Shown here: positions 1 to 8,276 of the stretch, piece by piece
How positions within the stretch are numbered: the first letter of the stretch is position 1
Layout of the letters: every line of letters begins with the position of its first letter
Origin: Psychrobacter sp. I-STPA6b
Lineage (GTDB): Bacteria > Pseudomonadota > Gammaproteobacteria > Pseudomonadales > Moraxellaceae
Reading direction: 5' to 3'
Length of the DNA: 64,000 bases
Assembly (NCBI RefSeq): GCF_020662265.1
Contig: NZ_VEWM01000075.1
Coordinates: 1-64,000, forward strand
Position numbers and translations under genes: made by a program
The notes under the pieces: model-generated
The model's database searches: none
The model's input: the letters and a program-made list of their open reading frames with translations, nothing else
What the model was told of the DNA's origin: nothing

Positions 1-67
1 TGTAGTGGCATAATAAAGTTAGACAACAAATAAGAGGTTATACTACCAGTAAAAAAGGAGAAACAGT

Positions 68-379
68 ATGACCAGTAAACGCAAAAGATATAGCCGAGAG
101 TTCAAGCTTGAAGCGATCAGTTTAGTCGAAGAACAGGGTAGAAAAATACCAGAAGTATCAGACTCACTAGGTATTAGCAAAAAGAGTCTAGAAAATTGGG
201 TATATAAATACCGCAAAGAACAACAAGGCATTACCCCAGAAACAGGCAAAGCCCTCACAGACGAACAGCTAGAAATACAAAGACTACGTAAAGAGATCAA
301 ACAGCTTAAGTTAGAGAGAGATATCTTAAAAAAGGCATCGGCTCTGCTAGCTGGGGACAGTCTGAACGTATACAGATAA
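68..379 (+). CDS. IS3-family transposase OrfA
   Basis: This 103-residue protein is the DNA-binding subunit of an IS3-family transposase. The N-terminal half contains the family helix-turn-helix (RYSREFKLEAISLV, then SLGISKKSLENWVYKY). The C-terminal half is the usual leucine-zipper-like coiled coil (EIQRLRKEIKQLKLERDILKK) that mediates multimerisation. A GGAG ribosome binding site lies 8-10 bases before the ATG. The frame ends shortly after a slippery heptamer, which lets a fraction of ribosomes continue into OrfB. The length is typical of OrfA. Confidence 0.92.
   Translation: MTSKRKRYSREFKLEAISLVEEQGRKIPEVSDSLGISKKSLENWVYKYRKEQQGITPETGKALTDEQLEIQRLRKEIKQLKLERDILKKASALLAGDSLNVYR
328..334 (+). 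other. Programmed -1 ribosomal frameshift site (A AAA AAG)
   Basis: The orfA codons TTA AAA AAG contain the canonical IS3-family slippery heptamer A AAA AAG. Slipping back one base moves ribosomes into the orfB frame, which is open from here to base 1233. The fused OrfAB protein is the active transposase in this family. No downstream pseudoknot was worked out. Confidence 0.85.
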
Positions 380-1233
380 TCAAAAACCTAGCAGAGCAAC
401 CAGAAGGTGAAGCTATCAGCAAAGCTAAGCTATGTGAGCTATTTGGCATCGTACGTAGTAGCTATTACTGGCGTATCAAACCTATACCCATAGACTGTGA
501 ACTGGTCAAGCTCAAAGTACTGATACGGCAGGTTTTTAATGACTCTAGAGGCTCAGCAGGGTCTAGAACCATCAGTAGTATCATCACTGGGCAACATGGT
601 ATCAAACTGACTCGATACAAAGCGGGTAAGCTCATGAAAGGCATGGGATTGGTCAGTAAACAAAGGAAACATAGCTACAAACAGCAAGATCAAGCACACA
701 AAACATATGACAACGTATTGAACAGAGACTTTACTCCCATAACACCAAATCAAGTCTGGACAGGTGATGTCACTTATATTCGTATCAAAGGCGGATGGTG
801 CTATCTAGCAGTCGTTATTGATCTGTATGCACGCAATATTATTGGATTCTCAGTATCTAACTCACCTGATAGTGAGTTGACCAGTAAGGCGTTGATGATG
901 GCATATGAGTCACGTTTACAGCCCAAAGGTGTGCTGTTTCATTCTGATCAAGGTAGCCATTATACGAGCAAGTATTTTGCTGATGCTGTTGCAGGGTGTG
1001 AAGAGATGACACACAGTATGTCTAGAAAAGGCAACTGCTGGGACAACGCACCTACCGAAAGGTTCTTTAGAAGCTTTAAGACAGAGTGGATGCCAAAGTA
1101 TGGCTATGCAAGTCAGGCTGAAGCAACAAAGGATATAACGGACTACATTTGGGGTTATTATCGTAACGTTCGTCCTCATCAACATAACGATAATCTAACC
1201 CCTGCTGAAAAAGAGAGACTATTTTTTAACTAA
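334..1233 (+). CDS. IS3-family transposase OrfB (made as OrfAB by frameshift)
   Basis: This is the catalytic part of the transposase, with an RNase H-like rve integrase fold. The frame is uninterrupted from the A AAA AAG site, although the first ATG is only at 634, so expression is expected as a -1 frameshift fusion with OrfA. The HTH_21-like region (KLCELFGIVRSSYYWR) comes first. The DDE residues follow in context: D in TGDVTY, D in HSDQGSHYTS, and E in NAPTERFFRSFK. The C-terminus carries the usual RPHQHNDNLTPAE motif. Nothing suggests decay. Confidence 0.9.
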   Translation, partial: GIGSASWGQSERIQIIKNLAEQPEGEAISKAKLCELFGIVRSSYYWRIKPIPIDCELVKLKVLIRQVFNDSRGSAGSRTISSIITGQHGIKLTRYKAGKLMKGMGLVSKQRKHSYKQQDQAHKTYDNVLNRDFTPITPNQVWTGDVTYIRIKGGWCYLAVVIDLYARNIIGFSVSNSPDSELTSKALMMAYESRLQPKGVLFHSDQGSHYTSKYFADAVAGCEEMTHSMSRKGNCWDNAPTERFFRSFKTEWMPKYGYASQAEATKDITDYIWGYYRNVRPHQHNDNLTPAEKERLFFN

Positions 1234-1273
1234 AACCTCTTAACCAGTGTCTAAAAAAACTTGACCACAACAC

Positions 1274-1339
1274 ATACAACAAGAGAAATTAGCATTTAAA
1301 AGAGCAAAAGAATGTAAAAGCATGCCCATTAAAAAATAG
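1274..1339 (+). pseudogene. C-terminal tail of a toxin gene cut by the IS
   Basis: Directly after the IS right end, one frame is open for about 21 codons (QEKLAFKRAKECKSMPIKK) and stops at 1337-1339. The stop overlaps the AGGTGA ribosome binding site of the next gene, seven bases before its ATG. That tight coupling is typical of toxin/immunity pairs. The lysine-rich tail fits the end of a toxin domain whose body would lie left of the IS, outside the window. This is inferred from position and spacing, not from recognising the toxin. Confidence 0.45.
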
Positions 1340-1346
1340 GTGATTT

Positions 1347-1931
1347 ATGTTAAAAAAAATAGAATCAGCATTTGCTAACTGTCATTTAGATAATGAAACA
1401 TCTGTTATAGAACTGCATATGAATGATATTGGTTATTCTATGGATAAAATCAATAAGCATTTGTTTAATGACGAGCATTTTAAAAAAATGGCTCAATGCT
1501 GGTCTGAGGACAGTATGAATATTCTAAGAAATTTTATTGATGACAAAAAATATCCTATAGAACGCTTTAAAAACTGGAAATATATCACAACTGATTATAT
1601 GAATGATCACTACACGATATATGAACTTATATCACCTAAGGCTTACAAATATTACCTTGCTTATTTCTTATGGGAATATTGTACAAATCCTGTATTATTA
1701 TGTGACACATCTCTCTATTCTTGGTGCTGGATAGGAGGTATGGAGTTAAAATTAGAGGAGGCACATACAAATTTGTACTGTAAGAAATTTTTTGATTGTT
1801 TAAATGAAGAGCAAATTAGAGTTTGGATGGAATGTATAGAAAAAATGCTTGAAGAGGACTATATTGATTATATGGAAAAGATAAATTTAAAAAAAGCTTA
1901 TACTCTATATAAAATTAACAATAAGTATTAG
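1347..1931 (+). CDS. Probable immunity protein, DUF6714-like
   Basis: This 194-residue acidic cytosolic protein has no signal peptide or membrane segment. It begins KKIESAFAN and has a central SPKAYKYYLAYFLWEY stretch. This resembles the DUF6714 pattern (IExAF near the start, then a hydrophobic 'P..yryYLPayl' segment), a family often found beside polymorphic toxins. The gene at 8695 has a loosely similar central stretch. A strong AGGTGA ribosome binding site overlaps the stop of a truncated upstream frame, which suggests it protected against a toxin now split by the IS. Family assignment is by eye; the immunity role is inferred from context. Confidence 0.55.
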   Translation: MLKKIESAFANCHLDNETSVIELHMNDIGYSMDKINKHLFNDEHFKKMAQCWSEDSMNILRNFIDDKKYPIERFKNWKYITTDYMNDHYTIYELISPKAYKYYLAYFLWEYCTNPVLLCDTSLYSWCWIGGMELKLEEAHTNLYCKKFFDCLNEEQIRVWMECIEKMLEEDYIDYMEKINLKKAYTLYKINNKY

Positions 1932-1988
1932 CACATTAAATCTATCTTAATGCAACACTTATAATATTTAGCGATTGCAAGCTACTAC

Positions 1989-2189
1989 ATGTATTCAATT
2001 TGCGTAATAATTAATTCAGATGTTCTAGAATTGGTAGCTCCTGCTAGGGCAACGATGCGAACTATGATTGTAAGTACAGTCGCAATGCTTGGTAGTATGA
2101 GCTATGCTAATGCAGCAGATAAGATTGATAAATGTAATTGTCCAAGTGGAATAAAGTGCCAGTGGACAGACACAATGGATACCACTTGA
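1989..2189 (+). CDS. Short ORF with signal-peptide-like start, doubtful
   Basis: The 66-codon frame contains an internal methionine followed by a short hydrophobic stretch ending SYANAA, like a Sec signal peptide. A cysteine-containing stretch (DKCNCPSGIKCQW) follows. It ends inside the region where the frame of module A opens, in a different frame. It may be the 5' remnant of a secreted protein joined by recombination to module A, or it may be meaningless. No clear ribosome binding site was seen. Confidence 0.2.
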   Translation: MYSICVIINSDVLELVAPARATMRTMIVSTVAMLGSMSYANAADKIDKCNCPSGIKCQWTDTMDTT

Positions 2190-2262
2190 TGCCAGTTATA
2201 AATCTTATACCCGTACACAAGGCATTGATATTGCCAAGGCTGTCCCCTTTGATGCCCAAAGC

Positions 2263-4335
2263 TTGATTGATAAAGCCACAGAAGGAGCAACCATCAATGA
2301 GCAGCAAGGCAGTGTACAAAACCTTAACCAAGGGGCGGTCAATCAAGCCATTGAGGCGTATCAAGCACAGGTCAAAACTTATCTTGAGCAAAACCACCCT
2401 GATGCGACTGTTGGTGAGGTATTAGGCACAAGTAGTATTAACCCCTACCCTAGCCAAATGCTAAGTCCTATCTTGCCTTATCAAGTCAAAACGGTGATTA
2501 GTGATTATCAAACATTACCTGAGGGAATGCGGCATTATTTTAGTATGTCGTTATATAAAAATAGCTATGGTTTGTTTGGTGGTAGTAGTTATAACAATCT
2601 GGATGGTCCTGCACTTAGTGTCAAAATTGCAACGGTTGATTTACAAGGCAAACCCTTAGCCTTATCGTTTAAACCTGCTACGCAAGCAGATGAAGACAGA
2701 TTATTGGGTTATCTACCTAAAGATAAAAATGGCACTCTACCAAATAGCCTACCTACTAATATCAGCATGACACCAGAGATTACGCTAGATGGAGAGGTAC
2801 TGGCAACAGGTGGTGTTTTTAAACTGGGTGAAACCATTAACGGAAAGATCAATATCAGTAGCCCTCATGGTAATGTAAATGGTGGTACTGACAAAGAAGT
2901 TATCGCAGGCGAATACCACGCTATTGGTTATGACCTACAAGGACTTAGCCAACAGCAATTAGAGACTACTAAAGAAACACTAGAAACCACTAAAGACAAA
3001 CTAGAACAGTACCAAAAAACTGAAAATCAAACTGCTCTAGATGGCTTAACCAAACACGACCTAACAGGGGCTATCCTACAAGCTGGGGTGCAAAGCTATT
3101 ATGCAGTCAATGATACTCAAGATATCATTGCTCAAAAACAGGCAGGCATTGTTCAGTATCCTTATTTAACTTATGGTACTTTTTCTACTAACCTCACTCC
3201 TGAATACCGTTATGGTATTCCCCTATCTGTAAAAATGGGTGGGGTGGTGATGGATATTGATAAAATCCTACATACCAAAGTAGAGGTAAATAACGATAGA
3301 GAAAAACTAACGGCTTATAATTTAGCCAGAGGTCCTAGTTATAGTTTAAATGAAAACTTAGTACCTGAGCAGTTGTTTGATAATCCTGATACACCTGAAA
3401 AAGAGGCTGATGGGGTTAGTGCAGTGAAAGCTCTTAGTATCGCAGCTCAACAGGGTCAGACTATTTTTACGGTTACTAAAGATAATTATGCTGAGGTGTT
3501 ACCTAAGCTAAGTCATAGTGATGTGGTTATGAGAGATATCCGCAATGGTATCAATGCTGGTAAGACGGTAACAGTTAGTGAGCGTCCGATTACGTTAAAC
3601 GGTTGGACGGGTACTGGTTATACCATCTTAGACCCCTACTCTGGTGCAGGGGCTTATATGATCGGGGGTGGGCTTGATGGGGGTGCTACTTTTATTAAAG
3701 ATAGTAGAGGTTTAGGATTTTCGTTAAGTGCTTTCGCACCATCTTTTAAGTGGCTAAATAGTGATAATGTTGAGAGCATGGGAAAGTATTATGTTAGAGC
3801 TAAAGCAGTAATAGCAAATGCAATTGCTCAAATAAATAAGTTTTATGAATGTAATAAAGAAGCTATATTAAATTTTGCAGCGATTATTGTAATATCTATA
3901 TTAATATTTGCTGTACTTTCTGCTGAAGCTGGCTCTTTTGGAACGGCAACCCCTATCGCCGTTCCTATTATGACAACACTTTTTGCAATGTATTCTGCTA
4001 CCGCTCAAGCAGCAAACAACCAGAAAAAAGATGAATGTTTCCTTCATAGAGGTAGAATTCAGGCACAAGGACAAAAACTTGAAGAGTCCGTTCCTTGGGC
4101 TAGAGAAACTCCTCCAACCATGGAAGAAGGCTTAGCCATGCTAGAAGAGCTAAAAGCCAAACTACCTAAACAAGAACTGAAAATTAGAGAAAAAGCATTT
4201 CTCAAAGCTCAGAGATTCATTATACAGTGTAGGGTGACTAATGGTTGTGATAAAGTCTCTATCACTTTTTTGGTTAAGGACACAAGGAGTGAGAGAGTTG
4301 ATATCGAAATAAGAACAGGAAAGGCTTTCCAATGA
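2263..4335 (+). CDS. Module A: C-terminal part of a transglutaminase-type polymorphic toxin, 5' truncated
   Basis: The reading frame is open from 2155 (after TAA at 2152-2154). The first possible start is TTG at 2263, so it is probably a displaced 3' end without its own start. The frame opens with QWIPLDASYKSYTRTQ, the end of a transglutaminase-like domain in large secreted toxins I recognise from Pseudomonas. The conserved pre-toxin region spans residues about 268-474 (LTGAILQAGVQSYYAVND to IGGGLDGG). The toxin tip follows: residues about 475-690, with hydrophobic stretches near 533-556 and 563-585, then a charged C-terminal domain of unknown activity. The stop overlaps the next ATG (ATGA), as in toxin/immunity pairs. 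Confidence 0.7.
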   Translation: MIDKATEGATINEQQGSVQNLNQGAVNQAIEAYQAQVKTYLEQNHPDATVGEVLGTSSINPYPSQMLSPILPYQVKTVISDYQTLPEGMRHYFSMSLYKNSYGLFGGSSYNNLDGPALSVKIATVDLQGKPLALSFKPATQADEDRLLGYLPKDKNGTLPNSLPTNISMTPEITLDGEVLATGGVFKLGETINGKINISSPHGNVNGGTDKEVIAGEYHAIGYDLQGLSQQQLETTKETLETTKDKLEQYQKTENQTALDGLTKHDLTGAILQAGVQSYYAVNDTQDIIAQKQAGIVQYPYLTYGTFSTNLTPEYRYGIPLSVKMGGVVMDIDKILHTKVEVNNDREKLTAYNLARGPSYSLNENLVPEQLFDNPDTPEKEADGVSAVKALSIAAQQGQTIFTVTKDNYAEVLPKLSHSDVVMRDIRNGINAGKTVTVSERPITLNGWTGTGYTILDPYSGAGAYMIGGGLDGGATFIKDSRGLGFSLSAFAPSFKWLNSDNVESMGKYYVRAKAVIANAIAQINKFYECNKEAILNFAAIIVISILIFAVLSAEAGSFGTATPIAVPIMTTLFAMYSATAQAANNQKKDECFLHRGRIQAQGQKLEESVPWARETPPTMEEGLAMLEELKAKLPKQELKIREKAFLKAQRFIIQCRVTNGCDKVSITFLVKDTRSERVDIEIRTGKAFQ
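3040..3486 (+). repeat. Conserved pre-toxin repeat, copy in module A
   Basis: This block is repeated at 6411-6857 with a constant offset of 3371 bases and about ten substitutions, many of them silent. A protein-level relative is in module B (5192-5650), more diverged in DNA. These repeats provide the homology by which orphan tips could recombine onto a full-length toxin gene. Confidence 0.9.
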
Positions 4336-4715
4336 ATATCCTAAAAAATATTGATATTTCTAATTTATGGTTAGGTGATTTAAACAAATACACATATGTT
4401 GAGGATGCTATTGAAAAAGCATTCGTTGATATATTAGATAAAGAATATAGCAAAAAAGACGACTGGGTTATTCCATTTTTTAATACATTTTGGAGAAATG
4501 GTGAAAAAATGATGGATGCTAATCCTATATTTTCAGCCAGAAATATACCAAAAAATTATATTGTAAGATTAATTGTATATGAAGAGAATAGTACTGGCTA
4601 TTCATCTTATGAAAGTGATTTTGATAATATACCTATGAGTACCTTGTGGGTTACCTCAGGCTATACAAATAAAATAGAGCCTTTTTTTAGAGATATTGTT
4701 AAGAAGTTAAAATAA
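4332..4715 (+). CDS. Probable immunity protein for module A toxin, copy 1
   Basis: This 127-residue acidic soluble protein starts in a four-base ATGA overlap with the module A toxin, so translation is coupled. It is clearly paralogous to the next gene. Both share LWLG/KWLG near residue 12-15, a W-x-IPFFNT motif, NPIFSA, and SDFDxxPM. I do not recognise a named immunity family. The immunity role follows from the toxin-coupled position and duplication. Confidence 0.65.
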   Translation: MNILKNIDISNLWLGDLNKYTYVEDAIEKAFVDILDKEYSKKDDWVIPFFNTFWRNGEKMMDANPIFSARNIPKNYIVRLIVYEENSTGYSSYESDFDNIPMSTLWVTSGYTNKIEPFFRDIVKKLK

Positions 4716-4769
4716 ATATATTAGGTATCACTAACCTATAAAGTAAAGCAGTAAGGATAAAGATAAAAA

Positions 4770-5153
4770 ATGAAAAATATCAAAAATATGAATTTAAGTA
4801 AAAAATGGCTAGGTAATCATTCTGAATACAAAATCATCGAATCTTATATTTATAATATATTTTATGAAATACTATACGAGATAAATGAGGATGTAAAAAA
4901 CTGGACTATCCCCTTCTTTAATACACATTTTCATGATGGATTTGATGATATAAATGGTAATCCAATATTTTCTGCTAAAAATAATCTAGAACAATACATT
5001 ATTAAAGCAGTTATAGATGAGGATTATAATGATATTACAACATTCAAAAGTGATTTTGATGACATGCCTATGTATACCATATACTTAATGTCTGACTATA
5101 TGAATGAAATCCAATATTTTTTTAAACAAGTAATTAGTAATCAGAAAGTTTAA
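4770..5153 (+). CDS. Probable immunity protein, second paralogue
   Basis: At 127 residues this has the same length as the preceding gene and shares its landmarks (KWLG, WTIPFFNT, NPIFSA, SDFDDMPM) over a diverged sequence. It has a separate start after a 54-base spacer, with an AAGGAT-like ribosome binding site. Tandem immunity paralogues often protect against variants of the same toxin tip. Here the second copy has no toxin tip directly in front of it, so a matching tip may have been lost. Function is inferred. Confidence 0.55.
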   Translation: MKNIKNMNLSKKWLGNHSEYKIIESYIYNIFYEILYEINEDVKNWTIPFFNTHFHDGFDDINGNPIFSAKNNLEQYIIKAVIDEDYNDITTFKSDFDDMPMYTIYLMSDYMNEIQYFFKQVISNQKV

Positions 5154-5206
5154 GAATTATAGTTACGTAAATAGCTATCGCTGGCGAATGTATCACTAAG
5201 CATGAT

Positions 5207-6205
5207 TTGTCTGGCTCTATCCTACAAGCTGGTGTACAAAGCTATTTTGCTATCAATGATGTGCAAGACCATATTGCACAAATGCAAGCCGATGTGGTGC
5301 AAAATCGCTTTATGAGCTATGGCACTTTTCATACTTACTTACACCCTACCCAACGCTATGGCATTATCTTTGGGGCAAGTCTAAATAGCGGTATGCAAAT
5401 GGATATTGACCGTATCTTGACTACGGCTGTCGATAAAGATAATAGTTCTGATAAGTTAAGTGCTTATATTCGCAGTCAAGGTCCTAGAGAGTCGCTAAAT
5501 GAAAACCTTGTCCCTGAGATGTTGTTTGATAATCCTGATACACCTGAAAAAGAAGTCGAGGGTGTATCTGCTGTAAAAGCCATTCAGTTGGCGTCTCAGC
5601 AAGGTCAAAAGATATTTACCATCACTCGTGAAAATTATAATGAAGTATTACCTCAGTTAAACCTTGGCTCTGATGTAATGACCGATATCCGTAATGCCAT
5701 TAATGCAGGGCATGAGGTAACCACCCATGAGCATAATATCAATTTTCATGGTTGGAAAGGTGCTGGTTATATCATTATTGACCCCAATAATGGTGCAGGG
5801 GCTTATTTGATTAGTGGTGGGGCGAATGGGGCTTTTATAGCAGGGTTTGGTTTAGGTGCATCTTTTGCAGCTACACTTTTCCTCTTAGCTTTTGGACCGT
5901 TAGGAATCATCGCAGGTCTAGTTGTTCTAGGACTTATTCTTGCTATAGCTATCACTTACTACAATATTCTTTTTCAAACTGATGAAGAGAAAGCTTGTTC
6001 CATTGTTGGATTTGGTATTGGTGCTGCTGTTGTAGGTTTAATTCCTACAGTTGTGGAAGCTTTTGCTAGTGAAGCCTTTTTTAAAATTTTCATCGGTAAA
6101 ATTATAACTTCTCGCTTTATTGCAAAAGCAACAGTAGTGAACTCTAGTGGTGCTGTAATTAGTGGTATGACTTTATCATCTAGCCGTGGTTTAGATTGTC
6201 TATAA
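5207..6205 (+). CDS. Module B: orphan toxin module with hydrophobic tip
   Basis: The frame is open from 5171, with a TTG at 5207 the first start-like codon; no normal start or ribosome binding site is present, so it is probably silent. It opens with IAGECITKHDLSG, joining two conserved points that lie far apart in module A. The pre-toxin region covers residues about 2-206 and ends ISGGANGA. The tip (about 206-332) has long glycine-rich hydrophobic stretches and ends RGLDCL, which suggests a membrane-acting toxin. A small membrane immunity-like gene follows immediately. Expression would need recombination with a full-length toxin gene elsewhere. Confidence 0.6.
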   Translation: MSGSILQAGVQSYFAINDVQDHIAQMQADVVQNRFMSYGTFHTYLHPTQRYGIIFGASLNSGMQMDIDRILTTAVDKDNSSDKLSAYIRSQGPRESLNENLVPEMLFDNPDTPEKEVEGVSAVKAIQLASQQGQKIFTITRENYNEVLPQLNLGSDVMTDIRNAINAGHEVTTHEHNINFHGWKGAGYIIIDPNNGAGAYLISGGANGAFIAGFGLGASFAATLFLLAFGPLGIIAGLVVLGLILAIAITYYNILFQTDEEKACSIVGFGIGAAVVGLIPTVVEAFASEAFFKIFIGKIITSRFIAKATVVNSSGAVISGMTLSSSRGLDCL

Positions 6206-6213
6206 GGTATATT

Positions 6214-6408
6214 ATGAAAAATATAGAAATATACTTAACTATATTAATCTTTCTCTGTGCTTGTTACATTGGTATTATTGGAGAAATAGGTATTTCTTAT
6301 GTATTATTTTATTTAATTATAATACTACTTAATATATTTGTTTTATTTAAAAGACGAAAGAGACAAAAGAAACATAAGGATTCTAGCAAACCAAAAACCA
6401 ATCTGTAA
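6214..6408 (+). CDS. Probable membrane immunity protein for module B
   Basis: This 64-residue protein has two transmembrane segments (residues about 4-22 and 26-45) and a strongly basic tail (KRRKRQKKHKD). The ATG at 6214 has a TAAGG ribosome binding site overlapping the toxin stop; a TTG at 6196 is less likely. A small membrane protein behind a hydrophobic toxin tip fits an immunity protein against a membrane-targeting toxin. Its stop lies within the start of the homology block of module C, so the modules abut. Family unknown. Confidence 0.55.
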   Translation: MKNIEIYLTILIFLCACYIGIIGEIGISYVLFYLIIILLNIFVLFKRRKRQKKHKDSSKPKTNL

Positions 6409-6410
6409 TA

Positions 6411-6857
6411 GATGGCTTAACAAAACATGACCTAACAGGGGCTATCCTACAAGCTGGGGTGCAAAGCTATTATGCAGTCAATGATACTCAAGATATCATT
6501 GCTCAAAAACAGGCAGGTATTGTTCAGTATCCTTATTTAACTTATGGTACTTTTTCTACTAACCTCACCCCTGAATACCGTTATGGTATTCCCCTATCTG
6601 TAAAAATGGGTGGGGTGGTGATGGATATTGATAAAATCCTACATACTAAAGTAGAGGTAAATAACGATAGAGAAAAACTAACGGCTTATAATTTAGCCAG
6701 AGGTCCTAGTTATAGTTTAAATGAAAACTTAGTACCTGAGCAGTTGTTTGATAATCCTGATACACCTGAAAAAGAGGCTGATGGAGTTAGTGCGGTAAAA
6801 GCTCTCAGTATCGCAGCCCAACAGGGTCAGACTATTTTTACGGTTACTAAAGATAAT
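6411..6857 (+). repeat. Conserved pre-toxin repeat, copy in module C
   Basis: Near-identical copy of 3040-3486. It begins three bases after the stop of the module B immunity gene and ends at an in-frame deletion of 174 bases relative to module A. Confidence 0.9.
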
Positions 6858-7349
6858 ATTGGGGGTGGGCTTGATGGGGGTTGGACTGATTTACCATTTT
6901 TATCTGATATTATATTATTCATTTCAACATTACTGTTAGGTTTATCAGATTATGATAGTGATATAAAAGAATTTAAATATGATAATGTCAAGTACGGTAA
7001 AAATGAATATGTTATTAGAACTAATTTTCATCCTGATGCTAAACTGAGTAATTTAGAAAAATTAAGTAAATTAAGTCAGCGGATAGGTTGGTTGGGATTA
7101 CTTGTTGCAAACTTACTAGTTTTTAATAATGATAGTTTATCTAATACAAATAAAATGGGACAAATCAGTGTTAATACTTTAGCATTTGGAATTATAGCCT
7201 CTCTTACAATAGTTTCAGGACCTCTAGGATTACTAGCATATATGCTTTGTATTATTGCAATCAGTACTATAACTTTTTGGATAAACACTAATATCTTTTC
7301 CTATAAATTATACCGTCGTATAAAAAATAAGGTATATTATTATGCATGA
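6459..7349 (+). CDS. Module C: orphan toxin module with in-frame pre-toxin deletion
   Basis: The frame is open from about 6387; the listed start is a GTG inside conserved sequence, so no true start exists. Bases 6411-6857 match 3040-3486 of module A with only about ten differences. The match then jumps from TVTKDN to IGGGLDGG, an in-frame loss of 58 codons. The new tip (from about residue 141) has two hydrophobic regions separated by a charged stretch, plus a third near the C-terminus, and ends KNKVYYYA. It overlaps the next gene by eight bases. This is probably a silent cassette with a membrane-active tip. Confidence 0.6.
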   Translation: MQSYYAVNDTQDIIAQKQAGIVQYPYLTYGTFSTNLTPEYRYGIPLSVKMGGVVMDIDKILHTKVEVNNDREKLTAYNLARGPSYSLNENLVPEQLFDNPDTPEKEADGVSAVKALSIAAQQGQTIFTVTKDNIGGGLDGGWTDLPFLSDIILFISTLLLGLSDYDSDIKEFKYDNVKYGKNEYVIRTNFHPDAKLSNLEKLSKLSQRIGWLGLLVANLLVFNNDSLSNTNKMGQISVNTLAFGIIASLTIVSGPLGLLAYMLCIIAISTITFWINTNIFSYKLYRRIKNKVYYYA

Positions 7350-7821
7350 TAACATTTATAATCAAATCTATATGGATTTTCTTATTAAATCTATGTTTTG
7401 GATTAGTTTTATGGGTTTAGTTATCATCTCTATATTAATAGTAATAGATATATTATTTATATTATTTGCTCCACGTGTAACAGCTGATGTAGTCAAAGCC
7501 GATATTGCACCCATTGGTAAAAAGACAATACTTATTGATACCTATGGTATTTTTATATCATATTCTTTTACATATAAAGGTGAGATTTACAACTGTCAAG
7601 GATTAAATTCTTATGGAAGAGTTTATAGGAATGGCTATTACAAGGCACTAGATGTATTAAATAGCAGTATTGATAATAATCAAATAAAGGTTTATATATT
7701 TCCATTCAATCCCAACCTTTCAGTAGTTTTACCTCTTAAAAGTTTATATGGTCTAAAGGGTACATTTTTGACAATATTTTCTGGTTGTTTAGCAAGTGCA
7801 TATATTTTGGGCTATATTTAA
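7342..7821 (+). CDS. Probable membrane immunity protein for module C, DUF3592-like
   Basis: This 159-residue protein has transmembrane segments at about 13-47 and 138-158, and between them a domain with a DUF3592-like pattern (IFISYSFTYKGEIYNCQG, then VYIFPFNPNLSVVLP). It overlaps module C by eight bases, the spacing seen at other toxin/immunity junctions here. Its stop (7819-7821) directly abuts the next homology block. DUF3592 resemblance is by eye. The role as cognate immunity protein is inferred. Confidence 0.55.
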   Translation: MHDNIYNQIYMDFLIKSMFWISFMGLVIISILIVIDILFILFAPRVTADVVKADIAPIGKKTILIDTYGIFISYSFTYKGEIYNCQGLNSYGRVYRNGYYKALDVLNSSIDNNQIKVYIFPFNPNLSVVLPLKSLYGLKGTFLTIFSGCLASAYILGYI

Positions 7822-8276
7822 ATGGTTGGAAAGGTGCTGGTTATATCATTATTGACCCCCACTCTGGTGCAGGGGCTTATTTGATTAGTGGTGGGGCGAA
7901 TGGGGGATTTGCATTTGCATTAGGAAGTGCAGCTGCGGCAATGCTAGTTTGTGCTTTTGTTGCACTTTCAAACCCTGGTTTAATAGCCATATCTGCATCA
8001 ATGACAGCACCATTTATATTAGGTCTAGTAGGACCAATTATAGCTTTATTTGCAATCTTAATTGCTGTAATGGCTTATAAATACAGAAATGACAACTTTA
8101 TAATAGGTTGCTTCTTGGTTGGTTTAATGTTTAGTATTGGCATTGCTCTGGGTGATGTTGAATTTGGAGGAGATGATAAAAAGAAAAAATCAAAATCTAG
8201 GCTACTTGCATTAATAGGAAATGTAATGGGAGGAGTTTCAGTAGTTAACTCATGGGGAACATGCTATGGATTATAA
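7785..8276 (+). CDS. Module D: orphan toxin tip, start missing
   Basis: The recognisable part begins at 7822 with NGWKGAGYIIIDP and ISGGANGG, the last part of the conserved pre-toxin region. It is nearly identical at the DNA level to 5747-5836 in module B. Codons before this overlap the previous immunity gene and have only a TTG, so the module has no natural start. The tip is very hydrophobic (three to four membrane segments), followed by an acidic/lysine stretch (GGDDKKKKSKS), and ends WGTCYGL. Module B also ends with a cysteine near the end. Probably silent. Confidence 0.55.
   Translation: MFSKCIYFGLYLNGWKGAGYIIIDPHSGAGAYLISGGANGGFAFALGSAAAAMLVCAFVALSNPGLIAISASMTAPFILGLVGPIIALFAILIAVMAYKYRNDNFIIGCFLVGLMFSIGIALGDVEFGGDDKKKKSKSRLLALIGNVMGGVSVVNSWGTCYGL

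Larger units (their letters stand above)
1..1272 (+). mobile_element. IS3-family insertion sequence, complete
   Basis: The element carries two overlapping transposase frames joined by a programmed frameshift, as in the IS3 family. Its ends are imperfect inverted repeats. The left end begins TGTAGTGGCATAATAAAG, and the complement of the right end begins TGTTGTGGTCAAGT; both share TAGACA a little further in. A second inverted pair, TAAGAGGTT, lies at about 32-40 and 1224-1233. The left end coincides with base 1 of the window, so the target duplication cannot be checked. The coding frames look intact, so the element may be active. It sits in the 3' end of a probable toxin gene. Confidence 0.9.
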
